Below, piece by piece: positions 26,435-33,681 of a stretch of DNA of 33,849 bases (the stretch's first letter is position 1; each line of letters begins with the position of its first letter). Source of the stretch: Methylomonas koyamae (GTDB taxonomy: Bacteria > Pseudomonadota > Gammaproteobacteria > Methylococcales > Methylomonadaceae); assembly GCF_001644025.1 (NCBI RefSeq), contig NZ_LUUK01000036.1:1-33849 (forward strand), given 5' to 3'. The notes below the pieces were generated by a model. It did not search any database. It was not told the origin of the DNA and saw only the letters and a program-made list of their open reading frames with translations. The translations under genes were made by a program, and so were the position numbers.

Positions 26435-26523
26435 GATTGCCCCCTCAACGCTTCGCAAGCGCCGATCAATAATGCGGTTGCCACAAAGAACACCGCCGTT
26501 AACAGCAAATACGCAATATCCAT
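26431..26523 (-). CDS. 30-residue membrane micro-protein leading the kdp operon
   Basis: The frame reads [20 protein letters not shown] and then [10 protein letters not shown]: one hydrophobic helix with a short polar tail. It has a ribosome site (GAGG, about 8 bp before the ATG) and ends in ATGA overlapping the kdpF start, so it is almost certainly translated and coupled to kdpF. Similar tiny ORFs precede kdpF in some other bacteria, as I recall, usually unannotated. It could be a second small subunit or a translational leader. The function is not established. Confidence 0.7.
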   Translation of the reverse strand: MDIAYLLLTAVFFVATALLIGACEALRGQS

Positions 26524-26585
26524 TTGGATTACCTCGTTGAAATTGAAAAACTACGATTGCAATCAGCGGCGATTGCCTGTTAAAC

Positions 26586-26615
26586 AATGTACAGATCGAT
26601 CGATAAAAAAGTCAT
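26586..26615 (-). promoter_or_regulatory. Candidate kdp promoter
   Basis: On the minus strand ATGACT (26615-26610) and TACATT (26591-26586) are separated by 18 bp, both weak matches as expected for an activator-dependent promoter. The predicted start of transcription is near 26579, about 56 bp before the micro-ORF. Confidence 0.45.
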
Positions 26616-26633
26616 AAAAATAGCCATGCCGGA

Positions 26634-26650
26634 TATAAATGGAATATAAA
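26634..26650 (-). promoter_or_regulatory. Predicted KdpE operator
   Basis: On the minus strand TTTATA-TTCCA-TTTATA forms a direct repeat with an 11-bp period. The E. coli KdpE site has the same architecture (TTTATA-N5-TTTACA). Relative to the predicted start at 26579 it covers about -71 to -55, which is where I recall the E. coli footprint lies. This implies a KdpDE pair elsewhere in the genome. Confidence 0.65.
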
Positions 26651-26998
26651 AATCAGAGTGCCGGAAGCACGCAACGGCCTTTTCGATCCTAACTGCGGCT
26701 ACGACAGGGTTACGCCACGGAGACTTAAAAAGAGGGCATCGGCGCGGCTTTAGCCGGGATTAAGGGCGTCCGGACACCGGTATGTCTGCAGCGTCCAGCG
26801 ACTTTTATAGTAACAAGATGGTCTGAAATTAATCATCCATGTTGCGGCTGATTAAAGTCCATAGGGTACGCTGATAAATGCCGATATAGTTTAATAACGG
26901 TAACGATTCAGCTCGCGGCACATACCTGCTCTCCATCGGCCGAGGAAGTAAGCCGCCTTTTTTAAAATGCCACGATAATAGAAAAAATCAGGTAGTTA
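26651..26998. other. Intergenic region upstream of the kdp promoter
   Basis: I see no gene, tRNA or clear hairpin terminator in these 348 bases. The composition is mixed, with AT-rich ends. Confidence 0.5.
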
Positions 26999-27184
26999 TT
27001 AACGATGCTTCGCTCGACGATTGTTAAATCCGGTCCTAGCATCTGAGTCGAGATTACTGGAAATGCTCGCCAAGCAAAACAATACGGTAGATAGAATAAA
27101 TTCGCCGGACATAAATACAAACATTCCCGCCGTAAAGGTAATCGCGGTAAAAATATCTCTAGTTAAATTCTTCGATTTGCGCAT
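26999..27184 (-). CDS. Possible small membrane protein
   Basis: This 61-residue frame has a basic start (MRKSKNLTR), one or two hydrophobic helices (AITFTAGMFVFMSGEF and ILSTVLFCLASISS) and a basic tail (NNRRAKHR). The ribosome site GGGGGC lies directly upstream of the ATG. A 7-bp hairpin (GCTATCG, 27206-27212, with its complement, 27222-27228) lies just before it. No family is recognised. It could be real, but it sits in AT-rich DNA where chance frames occur. Confidence 0.4.
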   Translation of the reverse strand: MRKSKNLTRDIFTAITFTAGMFVFMSGEFILSTVLFCLASISSNLDSDARTGFNNRRAKHR

Positions 27185-27280
27185 TTTGCCCCCAAAAGGA
27201 CTGTCGCTATCGATAAATACTCGATAGCCGTTAACCCCATCCCTTCACCGATCATTCAGCCGTCCTTGATGGCCTATGGC

Positions 27281-27487
27281 TTAAGTTACCGAAACACGAA
27301 TAAAAAGATCGTAAAAGTTAATAGATCGCTTGTAAAGAAGATGTAAAACTGCTTGACGGATTACGTCTTTTGTCTGCCAATGTTGAATAGTTTGGCTGAG
27401 TTGTTTTTCGGATAAGTCGCTGTAATTTAAGGCGGGCGTTTTGACGGCCTTTGGGCGTCGGCTATTGGGAGCTGATGGAGAGGACAT
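27281..27487 (-). CDS. Possible small basic protein, unrecognised
   Basis: The frame gives 68 residues from the ATG at 27487: a Pro/Arg-rich start (SSPSAPNSRRPKAVKTPALN) then an amphipathic helical part (DLSEKQLSQTIQHWQTKDVI, LHLLYKRS). AGGG lies 9 bp before the ATG. There is no known family and no supporting context, so the call is tentative. Confidence 0.3.
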   Translation of the reverse strand: MSSPSAPNSRRPKAVKTPALNYSDLSEKQLSQTIQHWQTKDVIRQAVLHLLYKRSINFYDLFIRVSVT

Positions 27488-27598
27488 CAATTTAACCCTG
27501 AACAGAATCGGATTGTGTCCGTATGCATTGAAAGGACGATATAAGAATGCGACGGTATCGAAACGCATTGATCGATGAAGGGCCGCGACGAGCCGCAA

Positions 27599-27630
27599 CT
27601 CGGGCCGGGTAACGTGGAACCCGGCCCGAG
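27599..27630. terminator. Strong stem-loop after the TonB receptor gene
   Basis: A perfect 12-bp GC-rich inverted repeat (CTCGGGCCGGGT with its complement) and 8-base loop lies 21 bp after the receptor's stop. No T-run follows on either strand, so termination may be inefficient or Rho-assisted. Confidence 0.55.
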
Positions 27631-27651
27631 CTTTGTAGAAAACGCTTCGCG

Positions 27652-30066
27652 CTAAAACTCCACTTTCACCGAACCTAAAAACGTCCTGGGCGCGCCGGGC
27701 ATCGCCTGGTGGATGAATTGGCTATAGCCGTTGGCCGAGGCGATGTATTCCTTATCCAGCAGATTCTCGACGTTGAATTGGAAGGTCACGTTGGACGGGC
27801 CGATCTTGCGCCGGTAGCGCAGCATCGAATCGACGCGGGTATAGCCGGGGATTTCGTAGCTGTTGTTGACGTTGCCTTCGCGGCTGTCCACCAGATAAAC
27901 GCCGGCGCCGGCGCTCAAGCCTTCCGCGCCCAGGTGGCTGAAATCGTAAGTCGACCACAAACTGGCGGTGTTGCGCGGAATGTTTTCCAAGCGGTCGCCA
28001 GTGCCGCCGACCCCGGTGAAGTCCCCGGTCAAGCCTTTGGTGACCACCGCGCCGATGTAGGTATAGGTGGCGATGACGTTCCAGGCGTCGGTCAATTGGC
28101 CTTGCAAATCGAACTCGATGCCGCGACTGCGCTGCGCGCCTATCGTAACGAAATAATCGCTGAACGGCGCCGGCAGCGGCGATTTGACGTTCTTCTTGGT
28201 CAGTTCGAAGAAGGCCAGATTGGCTTGCAATTTGCCGCTCCACCAGTTTCCTTTCATGCCGAATTCCATTTCGCGGGATTGCTCGGGATCGTAGGATGAG
28301 CCGTTCAGCGCGGTGCCGCTGTTGAACGCGTTAAAGCCTTTAACGAAGTTGACGTAAACGCCCAGCCAATCCAGCGGGTGGTACATCAAACCGATACGCG
28401 GGCTGAAATAATCGTCGTCGGTCTTATCCCCGAAGCTATTGCGGTAGGTGGCGTTGTCGAAGCGGCCGCCGAGCAATAAATGCCAAGTATCGTTCCAAGC
28501 CAATTGGTCCTGCAGATAAATGCCGTACCACTCGTTATGTTCGATATTACCCAGCCTTAGCGGATCGTTCAGAAAGCCGGTAAAACCGTATTGCGGGTCG
28601 AACACGTTGATGGTCGGCACCGCGGTTCGGTAAGGGCTGCTAAAGTGTTTATCGGTCGAGTTGTAATAATCGGCGCCGAGCAACACGTTGTGTTGTATCG
28701 GTCCGGTTGCGAACCGGCCGGTGATGTCTATCGTGCCGTATTTGTTATCGAAATCCGTGGCGTTCTTCAAAAAGCCCCTGGCAATATCGCCGGAACCGTT
28801 GGTCGTTTCGTTCGACGGCGTTTGCGCGGCGGCGTTGTCCTGCACCAACGCGGAAAACTTGGCCCGCACCTTCCAGTCGTCGGTGAAAGCATGGGTCAGC
28901 GTAATACCTTGCTGGTAGGAGCGCTTGTTGCTGTAGTCGGTTGGCTCGTTGCCGTTGAAACTCAACGGAATCTTGCCGGGAATCGCGCCGGACAATTGCT
29001 GATCGTAAGGAATGCCGGAGTCGGCGATGCTGCGGCTGTCCTGGTAGATAAAGTCCAGATCAAGCTGGGTTTTATCGGTGATATGCCAGGTCAGGCTGGG
29101 TGCCAGAAAGTCGCGTTGATTGTAGATGTTGGTCCGGAACGAATTGCTGTCCAGATGTTCGTAATTCACGCGATAAGCCAGCGCGCCGTCTTCGGTGATT
29201 TTGTTGGTCGCGTCCAGCAGTGTCCGATAGGTATCGTAGGAGCCGAACTGTTGTTGCAGCGAGTAATAGGCATCGCCGCGCGGCCGTTTGGTCACGACGT
29301 TGACCAGGCCGCCGGGTTGCGCTCGCCCGTAAAGCATCGCGGCCGGGCCTTTCAAGACTTCGACGCGCTCGGCGTTCGCCAGCGAGATCGGCATGTTGGG
29401 CGTCAGTACGCCGTCGCGATAAATATTGCCGACGCTGTTGATGCCGTTGGCAAAGCCTCGCAGATAAATGTTTTCGTTGGCGTCCGCGCCGAAGCCCCAG
29501 TTTTTCGCCACGCCGCTGACGTTTTTCAAGACGTTTTCCAGGCCGATCGCCTGTTGATCTTCGATGACGGCTTTTGGTATCACTTGTACCGATACCGGCG
29601 TATCGAACTGCAACGTATCGGTTTTGGTGCCGGTGGTGGCATTCGGCAGCGCGTAGTCCTTGTTGTAGGGCGAAGCGGTGTCGTAGACGCCTTGGCCGGT
29701 CACCGTCACCGCCGGCATCGTCGCGGTGCCGTTGGATTGTGGCGCCGGCGCCGCCGGGGTTTTATCCAGCGTCACGGTCGAGGCGTTGCTAAAGCGGAAA
29801 CTCAAGCCAGAGCCTTGCAGCAATTGGCGCAAGGCCTGTTCCGCGCTGAAAGTTCCTTTTAACGCCGGCGCTTGAATTTGATCGGCGAGCCGGCCTTCGT
29901 AAAGCACCTGTAAGCCGCTGATCGCCGAAAACCGTATCAATGCGCTGCTCAACGGTTGCGAAGCTATGTCGAAGCTCAGCGTCGTAGTCTCGGCGGTCGC
30001 AATCCCCGGTATCGTAACGGCGGAAATCAATACTACGGCGCGGGTCAATGAGTCCTGGTAAATCAT
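27652..30066 (-). CDS. TonB-dependent siderophore receptor with N-terminal STN signalling domain
   Basis: This 804-residue outer-membrane receptor has a signal peptide (to about residue 25, IPGIATA-ET). A secretin/TonB short domain (STN) follows: LSFDIASQPLSSALIRFSAISGLQVLYEGRLAD to LLQGSGLSFRF (about 29-95). A TonB-box-like MPAVTVTG comes next. The plug domain contains TPVSVQVIPKAVIEDQQ, YLRGF, RVEVLKGPAAMLYGRAQPGGLVNVVTKRP. The barrel ends in FNVENLLDKEYIAS and FLGSVKVEF with a terminal Phe. It resembles FpvA/FoxA-type ferri-siderophore receptors; the ligand cannot be predicted. The STN domain normally talks to a FecR anti-sigma and an ECF sigma factor, but neither is adjacent. No Fur box was clearly seen. 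The ribosome site GGAGAA precedes the ATG. Confidence 0.93.
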   Translation of the reverse strand: MIYQDSLTRAVVLISAVTIPGIATAETTTLSFDIASQPLSSALIRFSAISGLQVLYEGRLADQIQAPALKGTFSAEQALRQLLQGSGLSFRFSNASTVTLDKTPAAPAPQSNGTATMPAVTVTGQGVYDTASPYNKDYALPNATTGTKTDTLQFDTPVSVQVIPKAVIEDQQAIGLENVLKNVSGVAKNWGFGADANENIYLRGFANGINSVGNIYRDGVLTPNMPISLANAERVEVLKGPAAMLYGRAQPGGLVNVVTKRPRGDAYYSLQQQFGSYDTYRTLLDATNKITEDGALAYRVNYEHLDSNSFRTNIYNQRDFLAPSLTWHITDKTQLDLDFIYQDSRSIADSGIPYDQQLSGAIPGKIPLSFNGNEPTDYSNKRSYQQGITLTHAFTDDWKVRAKFSALVQDNAAAQTPSNETTNGSGDIARGFLKNATDFDNKYGTIDITGRFATGPIQHNVLLGADYYNSTDKHFSSPYRTAVPTINVFDPQYGFTGFLNDPLRLGNIEHNEWYGIYLQDQLAWNDTWHLLLGGRFDNATYRNSFGDKTDDDYFSPRIGLMYHPLDWLGVYVNFVKGFNAFNSGTALNGSSYDPEQSREMEFGMKGNWWSGKLQANLAFFELTKKNVKSPLPAPFSDYFVTIGAQRSRGIEFDLQGQLTDAWNVIATYTYIGAVVTKGLTGDFTGVGGTGDRLENIPRNTASLWSTYDFSHLGAEGLSAGAGVYLVDSREGNVNNSYEIPGYTRVDSMLRYRRKIGPSNVTFQFNVENLLDKEYIASANGYSQFIHQAMPGAPRTFLGSVKVEF

Positions 30067-30444
30067 CGTACATTCTCCATAAGTGAACGGTATCGATTAC
30101 CAAGACGCCGCGACCGTGTCTGTACCCTTAGCGGCGGATGTAAAAAAGTTTCGGCCGCACGCGGTAGATGGGCTACGCCGACACACGAAGTAGGACGGGC
30201 ATCAAGCGCGATAGGGCAGTGGTCTATAGGTTGGGGCTGGAAAGCTGCTACGAGGAAAGGCCCGAGCCGATCCGGCCAAAGGGTTACATAGCGGTGAAGT
30301 GGGCAAGCCGGCGGAAACCACGCGGGTTCGCTGGGTTAAGGGACTGGGTTCGGCCATTTTGCGACATTCGATGTATGTCAGCTATAAAACGAAAAGCTGT
30401 CAATCAGGGGTTAAATCACACGTCGTGCCAATTGTTATCGAAAT
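30067..30444. other. Intergenic region at the left edge of the AT-rich island
   Basis: No supported gene is present. The composition changes from GC-rich to AT-rich at about 30370-30440. No tRNA, integrase or obvious direct repeat marks the boundary. Confidence 0.5.
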
Positions 30445-31554
30445 TTAATTGCTGTTTTCGAGCATTAGAGCATCAACAAAAGCCTTTGCACCATTAAAAC
30501 TAAATTTTATTTCTCTTTCACCAAAAAACTTTGACCAATGCAATTCTAGATCTGCCGTATTACCTTCTTGGCGATAATCAACAACATGAATCTTTGCGTT
30601 TTTTCTCGTCATTCTAGACAATAACTGGCGCATTTCGAAATCAGCATATGGCAATGAATATCCAATAAAGACAATTTCATCTGCTTCAGAAATTTCGATT
30701 CCTGCATTTTGCCAAATTATTCGGTATTGAGGATTAGATAAATCTTTTAAATAAGTAGGCATTATTAAGTTTGGTGAAAGTTTGTGGTTTCCAACTTCCT
30801 CTGGAAAATTCTTATCACAATGCCTGCATGACGAGCTTCGCACAAAGTTATCCATTGCTTCTTTTCTTGAGAATCTTGTATATAACCTTGCACATCTTGG
30901 GCATTGAAACCAGTTTAGTGAGCCATGTAATTTTAACAATTTAACATTAAACCCACCTTTACCAAGTTTTTCTAATCCTGGCATGATGGTGGTATCAGAT
31001 TCGTCTTTCGAGCTTATATAACAACAGTAATCTACAACCCCATCATAAGTATTATTCGATTGTAGCAATTGATAAATTGAATTATCCAAGAGAATGTCCC
31101 AGTTAGTGCTAATGACACTAACAGGATCTTCCCTTTTGTAATTTTCCCCAGTTCTTATTGATGACTTCTTAGTTAAATAGTTCGCGAATTTATTTATATA
31201 ATCCTTCGAATTGTTTGTCTCATTAAGTAGACATTGTATGGTACGACCAACAACGTAGAATACCGACTCCCGTACCTTCATGATTTGATCAAGACCAATG
31301 CCTCTATATTGAGAACTTTCAGTTAAGCAGCGATCTAGGGGGGTGAATATGTCTTCTAAATCGACGTCAGCAAAATGTTCCTCAGTTACATTTAACTGTT
31401 TTCTAATGAAGCTAACAAATATATCAAACCGTTTCCGATCAAATTGCTGGTCATTACTGTTATAGAGCCTGAATGCTTCACGTATGATAGCGGCCTGCAT
31501 CGGTGCTCCAGCTTCGACAGAAAATCCTGCTCCTAATATGTATACGGTTTTCAT
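30445..31554 (-). CDS. SIR2-like domain protein (candidate NAD-cleaving defence effector)
   Basis: This 369-residue protein shows the SIR2-type Rossmann signature: YILGAGFSVEAGAP (5-18), ISTNWDILLDNSIY (148-161, with the Asn and Asp equivalent to the catalytic TNxD), KLHGSLNWF (208-216, His210 matching the catalytic His) and FIGYSLPYADFEM (297-308). Between them is a four-Cys zinc-ribbon-like insert (CPRC at 218-221, CRHC at 243-246). Proteins of this SIR2_2/SIR2-like group in phage-defence systems hydrolyse NAD+ and kill or stall the infected cell; others are deacylases. The ATG at 31554 (MKTVYILGAG) is chosen because AAGGAA lies just before it. It is AT-rich (about 38% G+C) and lies 75 bp downstream of the HhH protein gene on the same strand, so the two probably form an operon. 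Confidence 0.82.
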   Translation of the reverse strand: MKTVYILGAGFSVEAGAPMQAAIIREAFRLYNSNDQQFDRKRFDIFVSFIRKQLNVTEEHFADVDLEDIFTPLDRCLTESSQYRGIGLDQIMKVRESVFYVVGRTIQCLLNETNNSKDYINKFANYLTKKSSIRTGENYKREDPVSVISTNWDILLDNSIYQLLQSNNTYDGVVDYCCYISSKDESDTTIMPGLEKLGKGGFNVKLLKLHGSLNWFQCPRCARLYTRFSRKEAMDNFVRSSSCRHCDKNFPEEVGNHKLSPNLIMPTYLKDLSNPQYRIIWQNAGIEISEADEIVFIGYSLPYADFEMRQLLSRMTRKNAKIHVVDYRQEGNTADLELHWSKFFGEREIKFSFNGAKAFVDALMLENSN

Positions 31555-31629
31555 AATTTCCTTCAAACCCAATCTGTGTTCATGCTTATAGCGCTGTAGG
31601 CTAAGTTGGACGTTGGCTTCATCAAATAA

Positions 31630-32205
31630 TTAGCGAAGATTTGCACCCTTAACGAACATGTCACGATCTATCTCACGTAGCGTCAAACTTTCGCTCTTAC
31701 TCATCCTACGCCAAAAGCAATCAATTAATCGCGGATAATATTTGTCAATATCTACCACTTGTCCCTGCTTTGTTTGGTGCTTAATTCCGAAACCACTTAA
31801 CACATTGCGATCGATAACCGGCAATAAATTTGAAAAATGCGCGCAGAGAATCGCTGAAGCATAAGAAGATTTAAAACCCTTTATGCCAGTAACTGGATTT
31901 AGCGGCATCTCAATAAATTGCTGCGCAATGCTTTTTACACAATTCTTCTGTGCTTGTGACATTTCATTAAGGGATTTCCCGTCAATTTGACTATTGATTT
32001 CCACCAGAGCAACAGAGTATGAGCTCAATGCTCGGTTTACATCAGACTCCGTGCTCACAATAGATGCGTTGCCGCCTTTAAAATTACCAACGTACAATAA
32101 ATCGATTATTGTTAATTCGAATCTATTATGTTTCCGCTCTATGTACGCAAGATAATTGTTGAATGCCACATTAAAGTTGTTCCACTGCGTTTCACTTTTC
32201 GACAT
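31630..32205 (-). CDS. Helix-hairpin-helix glycosylase-like protein, partner of the SIR2 gene
   Basis: This 191-residue protein has no annotation I can name with certainty. The central part, PVTGIKGFKSSYASAILCAH to NLLPVIDRNVLSGFG (about 104-140), follows the HhH-GPD pattern: a hairpin glycine pair, a helix A-S-A-I-L, then a conserved Asp132 in P-V-I-D-R-N-V where glycosylases carry the catalytic Asp. The earlier LTIIDLLYVGNFKGG (31-45) resembles the D-L-L-x-W-K-x-x-R-G block seen in related hypothetical proteins. It may bind or modify a nucleobase, or only use the fold to sense DNA. The ATG at 32205 is preferred over a TTG two codons upstream. Base composition matches the SIR2 gene and not the rest of the window. 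Confidence 0.6.
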   Translation of the reverse strand: MSKSETQWNNFNVAFNNYLAYIERKHNRFELTIIDLLYVGNFKGGNASIVSTESDVNRALSSYSVALVEINSQIDGKSLNEMSQAQKNCVKSIAQQFIEMPLNPVTGIKGFKSSYASAILCAHFSNLLPVIDRNVLSGFGIKHQTKQGQVVDIDKYYPRLIDCFWRRMSKSESLTLREIDRDMFVKGANLR

Positions 32206-32239
32206 TGTCAACCAACTTTTATCGCTAACAAGGAATTAG

Positions 32240-32251
32240 ATAGTTAACTAT
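32240..32251. promoter_or_regulatory. Palindrome upstream of the HhH-SIR2 pair
   Basis: ATAGTTAACTAT is a perfect 12-bp palindrome 35 bp before the HhH start codon, in AT-rich DNA that likely contains the promoter. It could be an operator, but no regulator gene is present in the island. In sequence this AT-rich it could also arise by chance. Confidence 0.35.
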
Positions 32252-32383
32252 ATATCTACCGAAAGATACTCGTATGCCTGATAGCTGATTGATAAGCATA
32301 CAATTTCCTTTTCTATTTTCATCGGCGAGAACTATTAATGGCCGGTGATGATGAGTTTTCCGTCATTGAATCACATGAAGCTC

Positions 32384-32419
32384 GTAGGATGGGTAGAGGC
32401 GCTAGCCGAAACCCATCAA
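32384..32419. repeat. REP-like repeat, left flank of the transposase
   Basis: GTAGGATGGGTAGAG and GAAACCCATCAA surround a short variable centre. The element is itself an imperfect palindrome (GATGGGT/ACCCATC). Its inverted counterpart lies at 32996-33028. Confidence 0.8.
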
Positions 32420-32431
32420 AAACACCATCGA

Positions 32432-32973
32432 TTACGCCAAATCCAATTCAGGATAGATGCCGCCCGCCCAATTTGCCGGGAGGATGCCGCGTTTGACGAA
32501 ATCATGAAATGAAGAATATCGCCAATCGGCAACACAACGAACATAGCCGTGTTTTACTGGATTGTAATGAATATAGTCAACATGCTTGACGAAGTCGTCC
32601 TCGTTTCTGATTCGATGCTCCCAAAACCGTCTCTGCCACTTGTGCCCTTTGGGTAAATACCGCGTTCCTGTTTGCGTTCGCGGCTTTTGGAAATTCGTTC
32701 GCCTTTTTCGACCTGTTTGGTAAAGCGGGTCTTGATCAGCCGCCAGCGACAACTAAAATCATCGTCACCTTCCGGCAAAGTCCAAATCGTATGGAGATGT
32801 TCCGGTAACACGACAATCGCGTCGATATTAAACGGGTGTTGCTCTTTCACGTGACGAAAAGACTCGCGAAGCCGTTCAATCCTATCGGTCAGCAAAGTCC
32901 GATTTCGCTCCGCCAAATTGACGGTGAAAAAATAACAACCGCCTTTGAGGCGATGTCGGCGATATTCTGTCAT
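32432..32973 (-). pseudogene. REP-associated tyrosine transposase (TnpA-REP/RAYT), split into two frames
   Basis: RAYTs are single-stranded-DNA transposases of the HUH/Y1 type that process REP hairpins. The first frame (32973 to 32554) starts MTEYRRHRLKGGCYFFTVNL and has the HUH motif in VVLPEHLHTIW. The second frame, ending at 32432, has WQRRFWEHRIRNEDDFVKHV and the catalytic-Tyr block DYIHYNPVKHG, then DWRYSSFHDFVKRG. The frames meet within GIYPK/GHKWQRRF. A -1 shift at CCCAAAG (32653-32647, minus strand) joins them into about 180 residues, the expected size. Family members usually read ERGIWQRRFWEH here, so an alternative is a 17-base insertion that broke the gene. REP-like inverted repeats flank it on both sides. 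Confidence 0.85.
32647..32653 (-). other. Candidate -1 frameshift heptamer in the transposase
   Basis: On the minus strand TA-C CCA AAG-GGC has the X XXY YYZ form in the phase of the upstream frame. A -1 slip leads directly into the frame coding for WQRRFWEH. No strong downstream stem-loop was identified, and C CCA AAG is not among the most slippery heptamers. Confidence 0.35.
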
Positions 32974-32995
32974 ATCTGGTTTATCGGCGCTTCGA

Positions 32996-33028
32996 TTGAT
33001 GGGTTTCGCTTCGCTCTACCCATCCTAC
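32996..33028. repeat. REP-like repeat, right flank of the transposase
   Basis: TTGATGGGTTTC and CTCTACCCATCCTAC are the exact reverse complements of the arms of the left repeat (27 identical bases); only the centre differs. Confidence 0.8.
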
Positions 33029-33396
33029 TGTCGGCCATTGGCTCACCCCCGGTTATTGGATAACCGTCTCCTATGGGTCGTTACAACTAAAGTCCCTAAA
33101 CGCAACGAGCCGCGAGCATAACGCATGGAAAAATGTCCGTGCGAAGTCGTTAGCGGCTATTCTATGCTGTTTTCGATTTATAGACTATTCTTTCGAACGC
33201 TCAAGGAGTGCGCGCCTCTGCTAATCCACTAGCTTTTCTGCATAAGTTAGCCCGCTGGCGAGCGAATAGGCGCGCATCTCAACGCGGCTGGCGGTAAGCC
33301 GCTTTGCTTGCCCGTCCCTGAACGGTTTTTACACGCGCTTCCAACGTTGGGGGAAAACCGCTGCAGGCCACGGCTGGCAAGGCTTCCGGCGATTCG
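33029..33396. other. Intergenic region between the transposase and the tandem repeats
   Basis: No gene is recognised. Several frames are open only because of composition. No terminator or promoter was identified. Confidence 0.45.
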
Positions 33397-33564
33397 GGTT
33401 TCACGGAGCTGTAGAATCACGACACGGAAGCCTGGAAGGATGTCACGGAACGTTGGAAGGACGACACGGAAGGCTGGAAGGACGTCACGGAACTTTGGAA
33501 GCATGTCACGGAAGCCTGGAAACACGTCACGGAACTTTAGAAGCACGTCACTGGACAGCGGAAG
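33397..33564. repeat. Tandem array of eight 21-bp units
   Basis: Eight consecutive 21-base units share the core GTCACGGAA and the ending TGGAAG, with the variable triplets mostly between them; a partial, diverged unit follows. The period is seven codons, so every frame shows a heptad pattern: D-V-T-E-L-W-K on the plus strand in one frame (interrupted by TAG) and F-R-D-V-L-P-x on the minus strand, uninterrupted. No frame has a convincing ribosome site. The array lies about 120 bp before the last gene. Confidence 0.9.
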
Positions 33565-33681
33565 GACGTGTTTCCAACATAAAAACACGGCACGGAAACG
33601 CCGATATCCTCGTCGCGGGTGTTGCCGGTGGCGAAACTGGAGTAGGTGGGCGGATTCAATTCATTCATCAAGGAATTTAAT

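Noticed and set aside
26651-26998. Possible riboswitch or c-di-GMP aptamer upstream of kdp
   Set aside because: No conserved core of any aptamer class could be matched.
28591-29862. Plus-strand frame of 423 codons opposite the TonB receptor
   Set aside because: Antisense shadow with His/Arg/Val-rich composition and no recognisable domain.
31555-31629. attC-like core (GTTGGAC) between the HhH and SIR2 genes
   Set aside because: Only one short core match, no paired R'/L' boxes and no integron integrase in the window; likely chance.
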